This document shows, piece by piece, positions 1 to 14,077 of a stretch of 64,000 nucleotides of DNA (position 1 is its first letter; every line of letters starts with the position of its first letter). The position numbers and the translations under genes were made by a program. The DNA is taken from contig JACBWW010000004.1 in NCBI GenBank assembly GCA_020086605.1, positions 44,161,102 to 44,225,101 on the forward strand, written 5' to 3'. Below the pieces are notes generated by a model. The model made no database searches, was not told where the DNA came from, and saw only the letters and a program-made list of their open reading frames with translations. Source of the stretch: Lanius collurio (Eukaryota; Chordata; Aves; Passeriformes; Laniidae).

Positions 1-3000
1 TTTTTTTTTGGTTGTCTTTTTGCACTGTATGACTCATAAAGTTAAAAAAGAAGCCTGAAATTTGGGATATTACTACTTAAGTAAGCATAGCAAAATAACC
101 TCTTTTAACTGACTTTCAGTAAAAGTAGTCATCAGCAAAACATGAGATAGCCCTGGGGAGGCAACAGTGTTGTGACAATGCTGCATGGTAGACATTCTGG
201 AAAATGCTTTTTGTCTGTCACTGAGCAAATGGAAAGGTCCCGTTTGCTATAGTGCTCTGAAATCAGCATGTTTTGGTGATACAAGAGGATTTATCAAAAA
301 CAAAGCCTTGTCCCTTTGAAATGAGTCTTCTTGGTGTCAAACAGAGCAGACAGAAGCCTGTATTTTGGGTTTATAGGTGGTGAAAATTACTATACTGTGC
401 CAGATCGACACATATTTTGCATGCATTCAGTTTAATAAAATGAGGTACCATAATGAAGTCCTGTTTGAAAAATACTTGGATTAACTTCTAATTTTGCAAG
501 TAATTTTAAGTGCCTTTTTTTGGCACTCACCTCAAATTCTCCAAGCCTTAGTTTTCATTTGCTTTCCTTTTCTAGAGTCCCAAAGATCTTCTTGTCATTG
601 ATATTTTTGTGTTTGCCAGACATCCATTACTGTAGCATTTGAAGCTAGATGAGATGTTTGAGGTTGTTCCCATTGCTGGAAACAGCCATGTCTTTTTTGC
701 CTCCATTGAGTTTCCCACGTTGCGTCAGCAGCTTGATAAGTTGCAACACTTTTTTCTTCTGTTGTAACTTTTATCTCTGGCAGTTTGTTTCCATAGGCTT
801 CCTTGGCACAAGTCTGCACGGCACAGATATTGAGAAGCTGGGTCATTGCCTCTCTTCTTTTGCAATGAAGTTCTTCCTTAAGGAACATTCCCAATGTTGG
901 ATAACATAAAACATTGTGATATATATATAGAATTACTTGAAAATTTACTGATTGAAGTCTGTCCTTCAAACAGAATGTGCCCACAGGCATATCTCTGCCG
1001 TGTCTAAAGCTAACACAGGAGACAAACTTGTAAGAGCTTCTGAAATACAAGCAAAGCTTCTCTTTAACCTTGTGTCACAGAACACGTATAGGAGGATTTT
1101 CTAATCTGTGCTATTTTCTTCTCTGCTGTGTTTAAATTAGATTATCTGTAATTAATGCTTGCTTCTACCATGAGACCCTTCCAGGAGCAGAGTTTGGAGA
1201 CAGCCTCCACTGCTTCTCACCCAGGAGCTGCCCAGGGGCTTTGGTGTACAGGGCACATCCTACCTGTGTACAGCCAGCCCTTACCCTCCTGCTGGTCCCC
1301 AGGACCCCCTCCCTTCTCCTCTCTCTCCCTGTGGGCTCTTTCCCACTGCTGCACAGCCACAGTAATCAGGCAGACTCATCCTCTTCCTTTGCTCCACTCT
1401 CCCTCCTTTGCACTCCAGGAAAAGCTCTGTGCCAATAGCAGGTTTGGGAACCGTGTGTAGCTCTGCAGTCAAACCTACAAGATGTAAGTGCATCTCAAGT
1501 GCATCGACAGACTCTTGCTGTGACTGCTGTGCTGCCCCAGCCTGGTTTGCACTTGACATCTTCAGCTTTCCTGCTGCATGTGGCCGTGTTTGTGTGGCTG
1601 CCTACATGTGTGGGGCTGCAGGTCAAACTGAGCTGTGGCCCCTACTTAACTCATGCCTAGAAGCTGTATGTCACTATTTTCTCTTAAGCACTTACCACTC
1701 TCACTGCAGTTTTAAATGCTGACAAATCACCTACACTGAGTGGTTCTGCCGTTTTCTTTCTTCCTTGTATTTACAGAATCATTACATGTCCTGACTCATC
1801 AGCTCACCCGTGTCTGTGGGAGCCCAGGCTCTGGCAGCACTCAGGTAGCCAGTGGCTGGGATTGGGCAGAGGCAGCAGGGAGCTGGAGCCTGGGGGCAGT
1901 CTGTGCTCCCAGCCTGGTGGCTGCAGAGGACTGGCAGCCTGGCTCAGTAAGCTCCAGCCTGGCCAGCAACATTGGCCCTTCCATCTCCATTTCTGCTGTT
2001 ATAAATACACTTGAGTTTTAAGTGGATTATTCATTTCAAGTGCTACTGACTGATACTATCCCTTTGATTTTTCTAAATAGGCTATGCTTAGGAGTAAGTT
2101 TGTATAAACTGGCTGGGTTCATCTGCCTCTGAGATTTTGCAATTGTTATTTCAGGTCACATTAAATAAAGCATAGGCCAGCAAATGTAAGGCTCATCCAT
2201 GTAATCTATCTGTGGTATATCACAAGTCCAGTCAGTAATTGCAGGTGGAAGCCACTGAGCTTCAGCACTGGAGCAAATTTAAGGGGATTCTGTGGAATTT
2301 CTGAAAACATGAGGCTCGCCCCAGGCAATGTGTTGCATAAGGGAGTTGTGTAATGCCAAACTGCCTAAAGTCTGTCATAATTTGTATACTTTGTGTACTT
2401 GCCTTTCTATTCTACCTGCCTTTCCACAGCTGTGGGTTAGAATCTGTACTTACTCTTGAACAAATGAGAAAATAAGACTTGATGTGTTGAAAAAGGCAGA
2501 GCCTTTTCTTGTGTATGTGCAGCCTGTGCTATCTGAAATTGGTGACCAGGTAATGCTTTCCAGGCAGTGTAAACTTCAGTACTCTGTGCTCCATGTGGCC
2601 CTTGAGGGGACATCAGACCTACCTCTTTGAGGTAAGCACGAGCAGGTGCACTTTGTACATACTTAGAATATCTGGGCTAGCAGAAATAAACTGTGGGCAA
2701 GGCATGAAGATCCAGAAACCATTTATTGTCTTGCTGCTGTATGCTACTGATAATCAATGTTCATAGAATCCCTGCTAGTACCAGGAGCACCCAGTTCTGA
2801 AGTACAGGTACTTCTGGGAGTTAATTGGTTTGACTGGTGCCATTTGCTACTTGGCTTGAGAGAGAGGAAATAGAAGCCACAGTTGTGGTAAGAGGAGTGT
2901 GAAATGTTTGCAAGTGAAAAGGAAATGATTCTAAATGTTTTGGCTTTCGTAGTCTACAAAAAATAATCCATGAATCCTTTTCACAATTTTTGTAGAAGAA

Positions 3001-6000
3001 TCCTTTCAAATTTTAAGTGAAACTGGTTAGGAAAACATATGAAAATGTTCTTTATTTGAAATTTTAATGTGAACATTCATTAGCTAAATATTTGTTTTAA
3101 ATTTGTATTAAGATGGACTCTGCAGTGGTGAATCAGGCAAAGCAGAAGTGGATAGTATCACTCAAACATCATGGACCTTAAAGGCAGTGCTAAATTCCAA
3201 TGAAGTAACTCCTCTTCTAGTTGCAGTCACCAATGACGCTCTAGTGTTGCTTTCTGGTCAAAGCACCTCCTTTAGACCATCTTCATTGTGTGAGTGCTGT
3301 GATTCCCTGGGTATCTTTTTCCCTATTATCTTCTGCCTAATTCCATTTTAATGTCTTTAAATACATTTTAAAAATCTTACTACGATAGGTGTTAGATTGT
3401 GATAAGTTTGTGGCAGTATGTCCCAGGCAACGTCTTCTCTGCCAATTTGCAAGGATCAAACTATTTGTTTTTTCAATTTCAGTGTCTTTATGCAGAGCAC
3501 TTGTTGAACTGAGCATTCTCCTGATTTCGCTGTAATTGTAAGGTAGAACTCAGAATATGTTTGGCTCCTATCACTTAAAGCAGTCAGCAACATTATTTGG
3601 TAATCTTGGGAAGCTATTTATTTTGATCTTTAGGACACTGTGGCATTACTCACAGTGATGCAGTCAAATGCTTCACTTTTTGATTTTTAAACCACTCCAG
3701 TTGCTTTTTTTTTTTAGAATTTAGAAATTACTGGGCTGAGTACTTACAAATTTCACAGAACATTTTGTTCTCTGATTTAAATCCTGCATACCAAGTGCCT
3801 GCCTGGGGCAAAGAAAAAAAAGTTAGCTTTGATACTCCAAAACTGGTTGAATAAATCCTGTGCAGCTGGCCTGCGTGAAATGTGCCCAGTGACAGCAAGC
3901 GGCAGCAAGGATTGAGAGGGATAGGGAGAGCTCTGTGCTGTCAGATGTTACAGTGTTTTATTGCTTTGCCTGGGAAGGGCAGGAACGTGTAGGTATCTCT
4001 ACTGCTCAGTATAAGGGTGCAAAGTGGTTCCCTTGGGCATGTATGTGGACAAAGTTGCTGCACAAGTGGGCAGTGTTGCCTTCTGCGTATGTTTGTACAT
4101 GCTCTGGTGTTTTCCGACTTTGGAACTGTGGTTGAAGCATCAGAGGGAATGTGTGAGTCTGCAGCAGCTGAGAATACTTTTCCAGCACTGGAGATTGAGT
4201 GGTTGAGAGTCTGTCCCATCCTTGGTGAGGAGTTGTCTAACTGTGGTGTTCATCAAGGGAAATTCTTGGAGACTTATTTAAGTGGTCAAGCCAATGCAGT
4301 AGAGGTTATACTTGTGTGTACTTGTGGATGAGATGTCAGGAACTGTTATGGATTGGAGACTGTTTTTTCTGCCTGTGCTTTTCTCACTGCCAGCTCTGTT
4401 CATCCAACTGTCTCTCGTCACTTTGCTTCTCTTTGTAATATAACCCAGCTGAAGCATGGTCCCAAGGGAAAAGTGACTTATATCTGAATCTTGGAAAGTC
4501 AAGAATTAAAAGATGCATAGTTCAGGAAAATAAATTTTGAAATGCAAAGTTATGAAGGCTGTGACTAGTTCACATGAACAGCTCGCAGTAAGGTCATCTT
4601 TTCCTCTAGTGCATCAACAGGAATTTAGAAATCTTGCTTTTACTCAGGCTGTGTGAGCAGAGTGCTTTTGGCCATGCTCTGCAGTGCCATCTCTGTTATC
4701 CAGCTCCATTCTCAAGCTCCAGAGAGCTTCCAGGTTCTCTAGGAAGAAGTACAAGAGTAACTGCAATGAGTGAGACCAGATTTACAGAAGTGGCCTCTGG
4801 AGCTCAGAATGGCAGGACTCAGAAAAGAAGAAAACATATAGGCTTTCATTAATAGAGGTGTTTATCAGAAATTCACTAAGAGGGATTTCAAAAAGGGATT
4901 CATTCGTATGTATTGGATGGTTAACAATTTCCAGCAAAATGAGATGAGAATAAAACTTTCCTTGGAGACAGTTTGGTTAGTAGTTGTTTCTGCCAGGACT
5001 TTTTTTTGCTCTTCCAGTGTCATTTGTAGGGGTCATACCTTGAAATGATGCTCTGGCCTACAGGGACCACTGTCTTGAGCAAGTGCATGGCAATTCTTAG
5101 GATGCCTGTGCTGAAAGACTTCTCTTAATGGACCTTGATGGGGTTTGGTTTGATTTGTTGCAGAATGGGATTTCCCTTGTTCCAGTTGCTGCATGCTCAT
5201 GATCTGGACCCCAGGACTCAAGCAGGATTGAGGGAGGCATGGTAAGATTGCTACCTGTATGCAGGAGGATGGTGAAATCTGGGATGTGTTGCTTGTGACT
5301 TTCGGCTGTTTGGTTTGAAGCAAGGGACAGGAAAGTTTCTTTTTCTTTATTGATGGAAGATCAATGCAGAGCAATGAGAGGAGGTGAAAAATCCTTAGGA
5401 AAACTAAAAACAGAAAAGAAGCAGCACTGAGAGGGGGGCAAATCTTTTGGTTGTGTATGTGAGCATTACTCATATAACTTCAAGAGGGTACATGCTTTAA
5501 CTGAGCATGTACCAGCTGAGGACTTGGCCCATAATGTCCTTTATAAAGCTCTGATTCCTCCCCAAATAGTTTTTCCCTCCCTCTTCAAAGGGCACCTGTT
5601 GTTGGTGGCGTTGGTGATGATACTGGATTAGTGCACATGTGGTCAGCCTGCTTGGCCTCGGCCCTTTGGACCCAAAATGAACTCCAGCTGCTGTTGCCCA
5701 GAGCAGGTGCTTCATCCAGCCCGAGCAGCTGTTTGAATGTATGCTGTCATGGCCAAGAGGAGGGGGGAGGTCCCCTGGAGTGCCCAGGGGAAGGACTGAT
5801 CAGCAGGAAGGAAAAGGGAAGTGCACCATGGAGATCTGGTTTTTATACCCAGCAGACAAAAGTTGTTCTAGCATTTCCTTGTGGAAATCGGGAACAGTGG
5901 CTGTCCCTCTGGGTCCACTGAGCTGGCCCAGTACCATGGTGGATTATGGTTCCTAAAAAGAGGCTGAGGGACCACTAAAGACCAGTAGAGTGGGTTGTAG

Positions 6001-9000
6001 TCACTGGTTTAAAGCTCCAGTGGCCTGGCAAAAGTGAGATTGAGCATAGAACAGAGCACAGGCTAATGGCCTGCTACATATGATAGCTTGGGCTTCACAC
6101 ACTGCTAGGGAGAGGAAAACGAAAGCAGAGATAATCTGGGGTAGGAAGCAGCTACAGGGAATAGTGCCAGTGAAATGGAGGCAGAGGAGATGACCTGGGG
6201 ATATGTGGAGATGTGGTGGTTGGGAGTTTGAGGTCAGAGGTTGAGGAGGGGGCACAGATAGCTCATGCCAGAGATAAAGGAGCAGCAATCCAGGGTTAGA
6301 GTGACAGGGACAGGACAAAGATACAGGTTTTGTGGAGTAAGGGAATCACAGCCTTCAAAGGGATGAGGGCAGCTTAGAGTAAGGGCAACCCAGACCTGCA
6401 GCAAGAGGTAGTAGTGGGAGGTGCCTTGCAGAGCAGGGAGTCTCACAGGATAAGCTGTTCAAAGTCATTTCCATCACTGGCATCACAAACAGCTTCTTCC
6501 AAGTCCCCTCCAGCATTCCTTCAACTTACTCCCCTTCAACTATTGTCACTGACTCAGCAGTGGTTCCTGTGAAGTCCTGCACTCTCTGATTATTCCTTTG
6601 CTGTTAGCTACAGTGCTCCTGGCCTCCCTTTCCAGGAGCATGCACTCTGGATGTGTCTGCATATGTCACTGTCAGCATTAACACCAAATTTAATGTGACT
6701 CCTTAGGGTCCCATCCTCTTGCCTTTATTCATTGAAGTTACCAGAGTCCTTCCAGTTTCTCTGATAGCCTCACTTTGGGTCCCTGTCCTGTTTGTGGTTT
6801 TTGCCTATCCCATGAGCCAGACTTTGCATTCTGCGTATCTTTGTATTTCTGTGTATCTTTGTATGTGTGATAGCTCAACCAGGTTTCCACTGAGCCTCCA
6901 TAGGGAGAGGTAAATTTTAAGCAAGGATAATTCCTTGTACATCTATAAAAGGATTATTCAGGCCAGATTTCATTACAGCATAGCCTAAGAGCAAGAGAAA
7001 ACATGAATATTGGAGGCCTCTCTTTGTCAGGAAATGGGATTTCCGCAGGTGCTCAGTTGTGAATGCTCCGCATGCTTCTAAGGCTTGGCACATGGCATTG
7101 CTGAATCCTGATTCAGGATGCAAGAATTTCTCATGACACTTGCCATGAAAACTGGTGTGTCTGGCCATGTTTGGAAATCAGCCGTCAATGATGACAGTAG
7201 ATGAGTATGGGTGAAATGAGCAGCTTGGCTTCAACACTAAGCAAGACTTGTTAAATATTGTAAATACAGATGTCCAATTCATATTTTGAATAATGAATAT
7301 TATTAACTTTTCTGTAGCAAGTGGTAAGAAGCTGGATCATCTTTCTTCATCTGCTCACTGCCTTCACAGAATTTGCAAGTGTGACAAAGTATTTCATCTT
7401 TTTACAAGATTAGGTAAGATTGGTAACCATAATTCATATACAGAACTGCACAGAAGTAGTTTAGACAGCCAAATGTATTAAGATCACCTATGTGGTGGCA
7501 GGGAAATTGTTGGTTTGTTTCTTGTATTGGTCGGGTTATTCAGCTGACTTCACTTATTTATTCTTTTGGATGACAAACTGTGGCTGCACAGGCCTGTACA
7601 ATTTCTGTCCCAGCGTAACTCTTCCCTCTATATGGTTTGCTTCTGTATGAAAATTAAGGAATTGGAAAAATAGCATCAGAAGCTCTACATGAATGACATT
7701 CTCAAGGCTGTTAAGGAAATAGATGTGTTAGAAGTAGGGTATTTCTGTGCTCATTCTGTTCTCACATCCCTTGGACAAGTCACTGTTGCATGTGGAAGAA
7801 AACACCACCTGTGACTGTTTCAAGTGTGTGATGTAGCTCTGTGCCAGGGGAGACATCCTCTGACGTGCTCCCGGGGATGTACCAGCAACAGTTCTGTGCT
7901 GTCTCCTCAGCTGCCTGATAGCATGGCTGGGTGATACCCACACCCACCGATCGAGTGGCAGCTGCTGCCCTGCCTCCTTCTTGTCTTCCTCAGCTTCCTT
8001 GCACTTCAGATGAATGAAAGTGCACATTTTCAAATCTGGAGCAGTACATTCTTGCTAAGAGCCAAACCAAATGCCATTTTCAGAGTGGCCCTGTATTTAA
8101 GTGTGGCAGCACATTTAATTTGGAATTCTGGAGGTTTTTAACTACCTACATGTGGACAGGAATTTTTTGAAGTATCAGTCTTTTGCTGATTAAAATGTAG
8201 TTAGGTACCAAGGATTTTAACCATTCCTAAAGAATGTGTGGCAATGTCCAGTGTCTTGTCTGGTGAGGGACAACAGAGTGAAACAGTTTGGGTGTGACAA
8301 ATCTTAATTTACTAACTGCTGGATTAAGACTAAGGGAATAAAGAGCTCGTTAGCAGGCCTCCACGTTTAGGGGACATGGAGAGCAAAGAGGTTTAATTTG
8401 TATGAGGCCCACGTTATGCTGTGCAGGAATTCCCAGTTCAGGGTCAAAAATACTGAGAATACCCTTTCACCAGAGAGCCAACAATTAGCTTGCTGCCAGT
8501 AGGAAAAACAGCCTTTAAGTGGTGGGTGAACTGAGTGTCAGGAATGGACCTGGGGAGAGGGCAGCACACAGTCAGAGCAAGTGACATTCTTCACACCTGC
8601 TGTGGGGCATAACAGTAGCTGGCTGCCTCAGCCCGTGGCGCTACAAGCAGAGCATTGTGCTGTGACACAGCCTGGACAGCGATTGAATTACACACCGATT
8701 AGGTCTTCAGCTTCTCCCTGTCACTGGGGACAATGGAGAATCAGAGAAGTGGACATGAGAGCTTTAGCAGGCCTTGTGCTCTCCAGCAGAGGAGGATTAG
8801 TTTGTAAATGGTAAATTGTGTTGGGGCCAAGAGTCGTAAAACTGAACTCTTGCCCTGCTGCTGCCTCAAAGGCGCAGGATCTGTAGAAAAGCCCTTCTCC
8901 CCCTTCTGCTAAATGCTGTGATCAGGGGAGGGGTGGGCATATGGAATCTGCTCCTCCTTTCCTCTGCCAAAGAAGGAAGAAGATATTGGTATATTTGTAC

Positions 9001-9526
9001 AAATTTTGCTCCTCACTGTCTCTTGCTATCTTTTCTAAGGAAGAGCATGGAATTAAATTAATCAGTCTTCTGCCATTTCCACAGGGATGTGGATTTGCCT
9101 CTCACCGAGGTGCTGCTGGCTGGTTCACTGCCTGCTCGAGGGTGTCTCTGGGACTGATTTAATCTGACGCATGCACTCCCTCAGGAGGTCTGCAGCACGG
9201 CTGGAGGAGTGCAAACACTGCATCCCTTCCCTCCTGTCACCTGCTTCCACATGACTGCAGTGCTGTGCTCTCAGCTCCCTCACCCTGAAATGTTCCTTAT
9301 GATGGTTTGCACTGAGCTGCCTTGGAGCAGGCTTTGCTTTTGGTGGCAGTATCCCTTGTTGTCATTTCATTCCCAAAGAAGATGGCTTTATCCTTGCCTT
9401 TATTCCACTGGGACCAGCTGCTTTTCACACAGGAACCAAAAGTGGCAAATCTTCCATAACTTTTTTTAATTTTCAGTTGAAGCTCCACATGACATGAACT
9501 TCTTGGGGTTTTTTGAGAGGTAAAGA
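1..9526. other. Non-coding stretch, no supported gene
   Basis: I see no chain of exons, no RNA gene and no interspersed repeat in this stretch. The open frames on both strands are short, overlap each other and do not resemble known proteins. The only item worth noting is a 148-codon minus-strand frame at 595-1039 that begins directly after a good splice-acceptor-like sequence; it is described among the findings. Composition is ordinary AT-leaning vertebrate DNA with a few GC-richer patches (1,200-1,450; 1,800-1,960). Confidence 0.6.
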
Positions 9527-9660
9527 CTTTGTTTTTATTTTCTTTTTTTTTCTTTTTTAGAAAAAACACCAAATAAAAACCCCAAAACAACAACAACAAA
9601 AAAAAACCAAACCAGCAAACCCAAAACTTACATTAAAAAAAAAATCAAAACCCACACATT
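9527..9660. repeat. T-rich run followed by A/C-rich low-complexity tract
   Basis: A T-rich run (about 9,527-9,558) switches abruptly to a tract made almost only of A and C (9,560-9,660) with words such as AAACC, AAACCC and CAACAACAAC. It is simple sequence, not coding. The A/C part resembles several other tracts in this window (28.8, 49.6, 51.0, 57.7 and 59.1 kb). Confidence 0.8.
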
Positions 9661-12600
9661 GAACCCAACAATTGGAGAAACAACTGCATTGTGTGACTGA
9701 TACAGTCCATGGGAGTACAAAGCATTCCCAGTCTGGTCTTGCATATCCACTCCCTATACCTATTAATAGCTTTTAGACATGAACATAGACATGGAGATGG
9801 GCAGGACTAGTTTGCCATGCAAACATTTATCTGGGGGCCCTATCCTATTTTCTAGAACAAAAGATTTCACTGTGATAAAGTGGACATTTTAAAGCATTGG
9901 TGGAGATAAGGGGTTCTAACTGCAGTTAAACTGAGGTTGGATTAGGCATTCTCATATCTTGGAGTCTGCCAGTAAATAGCAAAGTATATGAGCAACGGAA
10001 ATATATCCTCAATCTGTAAAAAGAAAAAGTTTTGAAAATCCATCAATCTTTCATATCATCTCAAGGCATATTGATCCTGAATCATCACAGGGAAATTCAA
10101 CAGGTATGCTCTTGTTAGTGATCAAAGAATATAAATGTGGTTGAATACATGGAAAACTGTATCTTGTTCCAGTTGTCTTTATTACTGCAATAAATGATAC
10201 CAATTCTCTATTCCTACAGACTTCATCTCATCTGTTTATAGTGTTGGCATTTATTTTGTTTTGAGCTGAGAAACAGTGCATACCTAGTTACTGTGAGGTT
10301 GTAAGAGGTTTTATGAACATACCATTTAAAAGGAATTGTTTCTGCTCTGATTATTAGTTTGAACTGAGAAAGGATACTCGTATTTCATACTCCTGAAAGA
10401 AATAGAAGATTTGCTGTAATACAGCAGTTCTGAGTAATCTACTTATGAATGATCCATTCCAGAAAACCCCCAAATCTCTCCCACTTATTTTCTCTAATAG
10501 GTGGCAAATCCTCAATACCTCTCAAAAATGTTCACAAGTCTGCAGGCCATGAAAGCTTTGGTTTGATTTATTTTTTGTAAAGCTTGGTAAAAAAAATATG
10601 AATGAGAGAAATTCAGCTGTTGTTTCACATAGTACTGATAACTGACAGTTAATTTTAAAAACTGGAAAATAAGAGCTAGTCTAAGTAGTCACTGTTGGTT
10701 TTACTGCTATGGAGTATTTCAGAGGTAAGTTTTAAAGGAAAAAAATAGAAAAACCAGTCATTCACGAGTGCTGATACAGGAATGACAGAGGTTAATTCCA
10801 GTGACATCATGCTGGAGCTGTATAGCATTTTGTTAATGGTTATTAATGCCCTGCTGCTGGGAGACAGACAGTGCCAGCTGCCGTTAGTGTGGTGCCTCTG
10901 TGGGTGTGCCTGGGCCTCTGCTCGGGAACAACAGGGCCCTGAGGAAGGCTCAAATCTGCTCCCTCCACTGAAACAGGAGGAAAGGAGACACTGAGAGAAG
11001 GCAGTTGCAGTGCATTGCTCAGAACAGGGCTTAGAGAGTGAAGCAGGGGCAGCAGACACCTGCAGAGCCACATCCAGGAGGTACTGAGGACTTCTGTTCA
11101 ATTCAGATCTCCAGGACTAAACTCAAGATAGACATCCTTTGGAAGAAAACAGCAAGAGATTCAGACAAACAAGCCTGGAAATTATGCCAGTAAGCCTAGG
11201 GAAGAAGCCTAAGTTCATGTAAGAGAACTCAGAGCTTTGTACATCGGTGGAAAGGAGTCAGAAATGCTATAGACTGAAGGAGAAAAGCCCTTGAGAGGAA
11301 AGGAAGGGACCTTTGTAATGGCAGAATGATGATGGATATGGAACAATTAATTAGCTTAGACTACATCATATTCATTGTACATCTAGATTTGTGGGTTTAG
11401 CTGCCTCGCTTGGGGCTGGCTATTACTTTGTGTAATACCTTTGAATTTCATCCACCATAAGGGAATGAAACAGATACAGAAAAGTGCAATATGTCAGTGT
11501 AGCATATCAAATTGAGAAGGGCATTTTAGCAGTCTGTACTGAACAGAGGTTTAAGCCTGCATTAGATTATTCCTTAAGTGTATTGTTGTTATGACAAATC
11601 TGAAAGGAGCTAAAAGCATTTCAGTAGGTCAAAAAAGGAAACTTTGATTTCCTTTCCCACAGGCCCAAAATGGGATTGCCAGCCAGTCTTACACAGCCTG
11701 GCTATGTACCACATAATCACCCACTGGTGAATGGCAGCAGAACATGTGGAGATGAGTTGTGAGTCCTGTGGGAGTAACTGGTTCACCAGGCCTCTCCAAA
11801 TTGTTCAGCTTCTAGATCTCTTTAAATGCTCATGCATTGTAACCTGAATAATGCACTGAGAATGTTTAGCCAAGAAATGCCTGATGTCCCAAGGACATTT
11901 TGATGATGACTGCTATCTGATGTGCCACACAGACTTTTGTATTCTTTTTCATGCTAATTAAAAACTAGTATATCACTGCTTATGTTTTCTAAAAGGGAAA
12001 ATGCATGTTTGATTCCCATGAACCTCAGGTTTGGGAACACAATTTAATTTTAAACCCCATTAATTTTGCACACCCATTAATTATTAGAAATAAGTGAAAA
12101 CGTCCATACAATATTGTATGTGTACTCCCCCATTATGCAGCCTAATATTCAAACACAATGATTTGTACAGAATTTATTTTCTCTGGTCACTTTTACAAAT
12201 AGGGTTGCCCATACAAATAGTTTGCAGTTAGTTACCCTCAGTGCAAAGTGTGAGCAGCAGGAGCAGCAGGTCAATGGGAGCAGTTATTCCCCTCTGCATA
12301 GCATTCAGTGTCATCAGAATTGCAGTTAAATTGTTTGTCTGGTTGTCTAGTTTTAGGATTTTCTTTAATTTTCTTTATTTTTCCTTTATTTTTTCTCTTC
12401 TTTATATAACTAAAATAGTCCATGTTATTCTTTCCAGTAGCTCAGACTTCTGTAATTATTACAAAAAATTTGCAAGGGAAAGAAAATATGTTACCAAACA
12501 CATTGACTATTTTGAAGATCTTCAAATTCAAAGTAACATTGGAATTCTGTATTTCTTCAAGAAAACAGACTCTTATTAACTTCTGATCCTTGATTACTCT

Positions 12601-13730
12601 TTCACTCTGTTGGTAGATAATATTTAGAAGAATTTAGAATGGCTGTGACTCAAGCTTGACTTTTCATTTGCATTTCAAATTGGAGCAAATCAAACAAAAC
12701 AGAATGAAGCTTCCACTCACTCCAATCAGTGCAGGATAGCCCCTGCAACTCAATGTATTTCTAGGCTTTGCCTCTGGACATTTTTCTTTTGGGGGTGAGG
12801 GAAGAGAAGAATTTATCTTTAATTAACAGTTAAAAGAGCAGCAATGAGCCTTTAAAATATGATTTTACCTTAAAGTAATAAACAATCAATACAAGGTCAT
12901 TTCTGAAGGATAAAATGGCAGTATGGGGGGTTATTTTGGAGGGTTGTGGGTTTGAGTTTCTTTGCATATCAGAAGATACGGTAATGGGTGCCTCTTATTA
13001 TGCCTATAATGTAACTGACTCTTGAAGCTTGACTTACTGTCCTGGATTTGTAGCCGGTGAAAAGGAAGTTAAAAATAATTTCCAAAATCTGATCTCTAGC
13101 AGATGAAGACCTTGCAGAAAAGCAGTCAGGTAGGTTCCAATGCACCAAGACTTGGGTCTCCTCCTGGGTCTTGCATTATGAGTCTGTTTAAAATACTTCA
13201 CTTCTTTCAGGTTTTGACTATGTTAGCATTTCCCTACAGTGGCCAGAGCGGCGTCTGTCTGGAAGTTAATCAACCTGCATTTGTGTAACATGAACTGCTT
13301 GTCTGGAAACATGGGTGGAATGGTTGAATGTGCCATGGGCTGCTATCAGCATGTGTGACTGCTATGTACAGAACTGTACATCAAGCTATTTCTGGCTGTG
13401 GTTTTTAAGCTGAATTTTAAGTCTGTTTATTATACGTTTATTTATACGTGTGTGTTCTTCCTTCATGGAAAGAGAATAGGACTTTTGAATTGGTCAAGAA
13501 ACAATCAAAGACTTCCTTGTGATGTGCTATACCACTGGTATGCTTGCTGTAGAAAAAAATAACTTGCTAACTTGAAATCATGTGTGCCAAGTTACCTTCA
13601 CTGGCATTGTGAGAGCAGCAGCAAAAGGTTCACATAACTATTAAATGGACTTTTGTGGATAACGTACATACCTTTCTCCTTGAAAGTAGTTTCCTATATG
13701 GCTTCACTTAAGCAATAGCAGGAGTTTTAG
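9661..13730. other. Non-coding stretch, no supported gene
   Basis: No exon, repeat family or RNA gene could be supported. The longest frame (12,241-12,579, plus) begins at a non-ATG codon and its product is dominated by Phe, Ile, Ser and Leu, as expected from translating AT-rich DNA, so I do not treat it as a gene. Confidence 0.6.
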
Positions 13731-14077
13731 AATTGCAGAATGGCCTGGGTTGGAGAAGCCTTAAAGATCATCTCATTCCAACCTCTCTGCCATGAGCAGT
13801 GACACCTCCTACTAGACCAAGGTTGCTCAGAGCCCCATCCAACCCAGCCTTGAGCACTTCCATGGATGGGTCATCCATGCTTCTTTGGGCAACCTGATAT
13901 TTAATCTAAACCTACTTTCTTTCATTCTAAAACCATTCCTCCCATGCCATCACATGCCCTGATGAAAAGTCCCTCTCCAGGTCTTGTAAGCCCCTTTAAG
14001 GTACTGGAAGATGCTATAAAGTCTCCTCAGAGCCTTCTCTTCCCCAGGCTGAACAGCCCCAACTTTCTCAGCCTGTC
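13731..14077 (-). mobile_element. CR1 LINE 3'-end fragment, antisense
   Basis: The plus strand shows the reverse complement of a CR1 3' end. It starts with the tail-proximal text 'gaatggcctgggttggag', continues through 'ttaaagatcatc', then 'gagccccatccaaccc' and 'gagcacttccatgg', and ends near 'ggctgaacagccccaact'. This is the usual order of the avian CR1 3' region read backwards, about 350 bp of an element of several kilobases, so it is a standard 5'-truncated insertion. The start at 13,731 is the element's 3' terminus; the octamer tail itself is worn away ('attgcagaatgg'). It encodes nothing intact. Confidence 0.93.

Noticed and set aside
5033..5473. 146-codon minus-strand open frame
   Set aside because: The composition is typical of chance translation, no splice site or domain frames it, and frames of this length are expected in a 64-kb window.
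12241..12579. 112-codon plus-strand frame with hydrophobic stretches
   Set aside because: Translation of T-rich DNA gives spurious Phe/Ile/Leu runs that mimic membrane segments; it has no ATG in a good context at the start and no homology.
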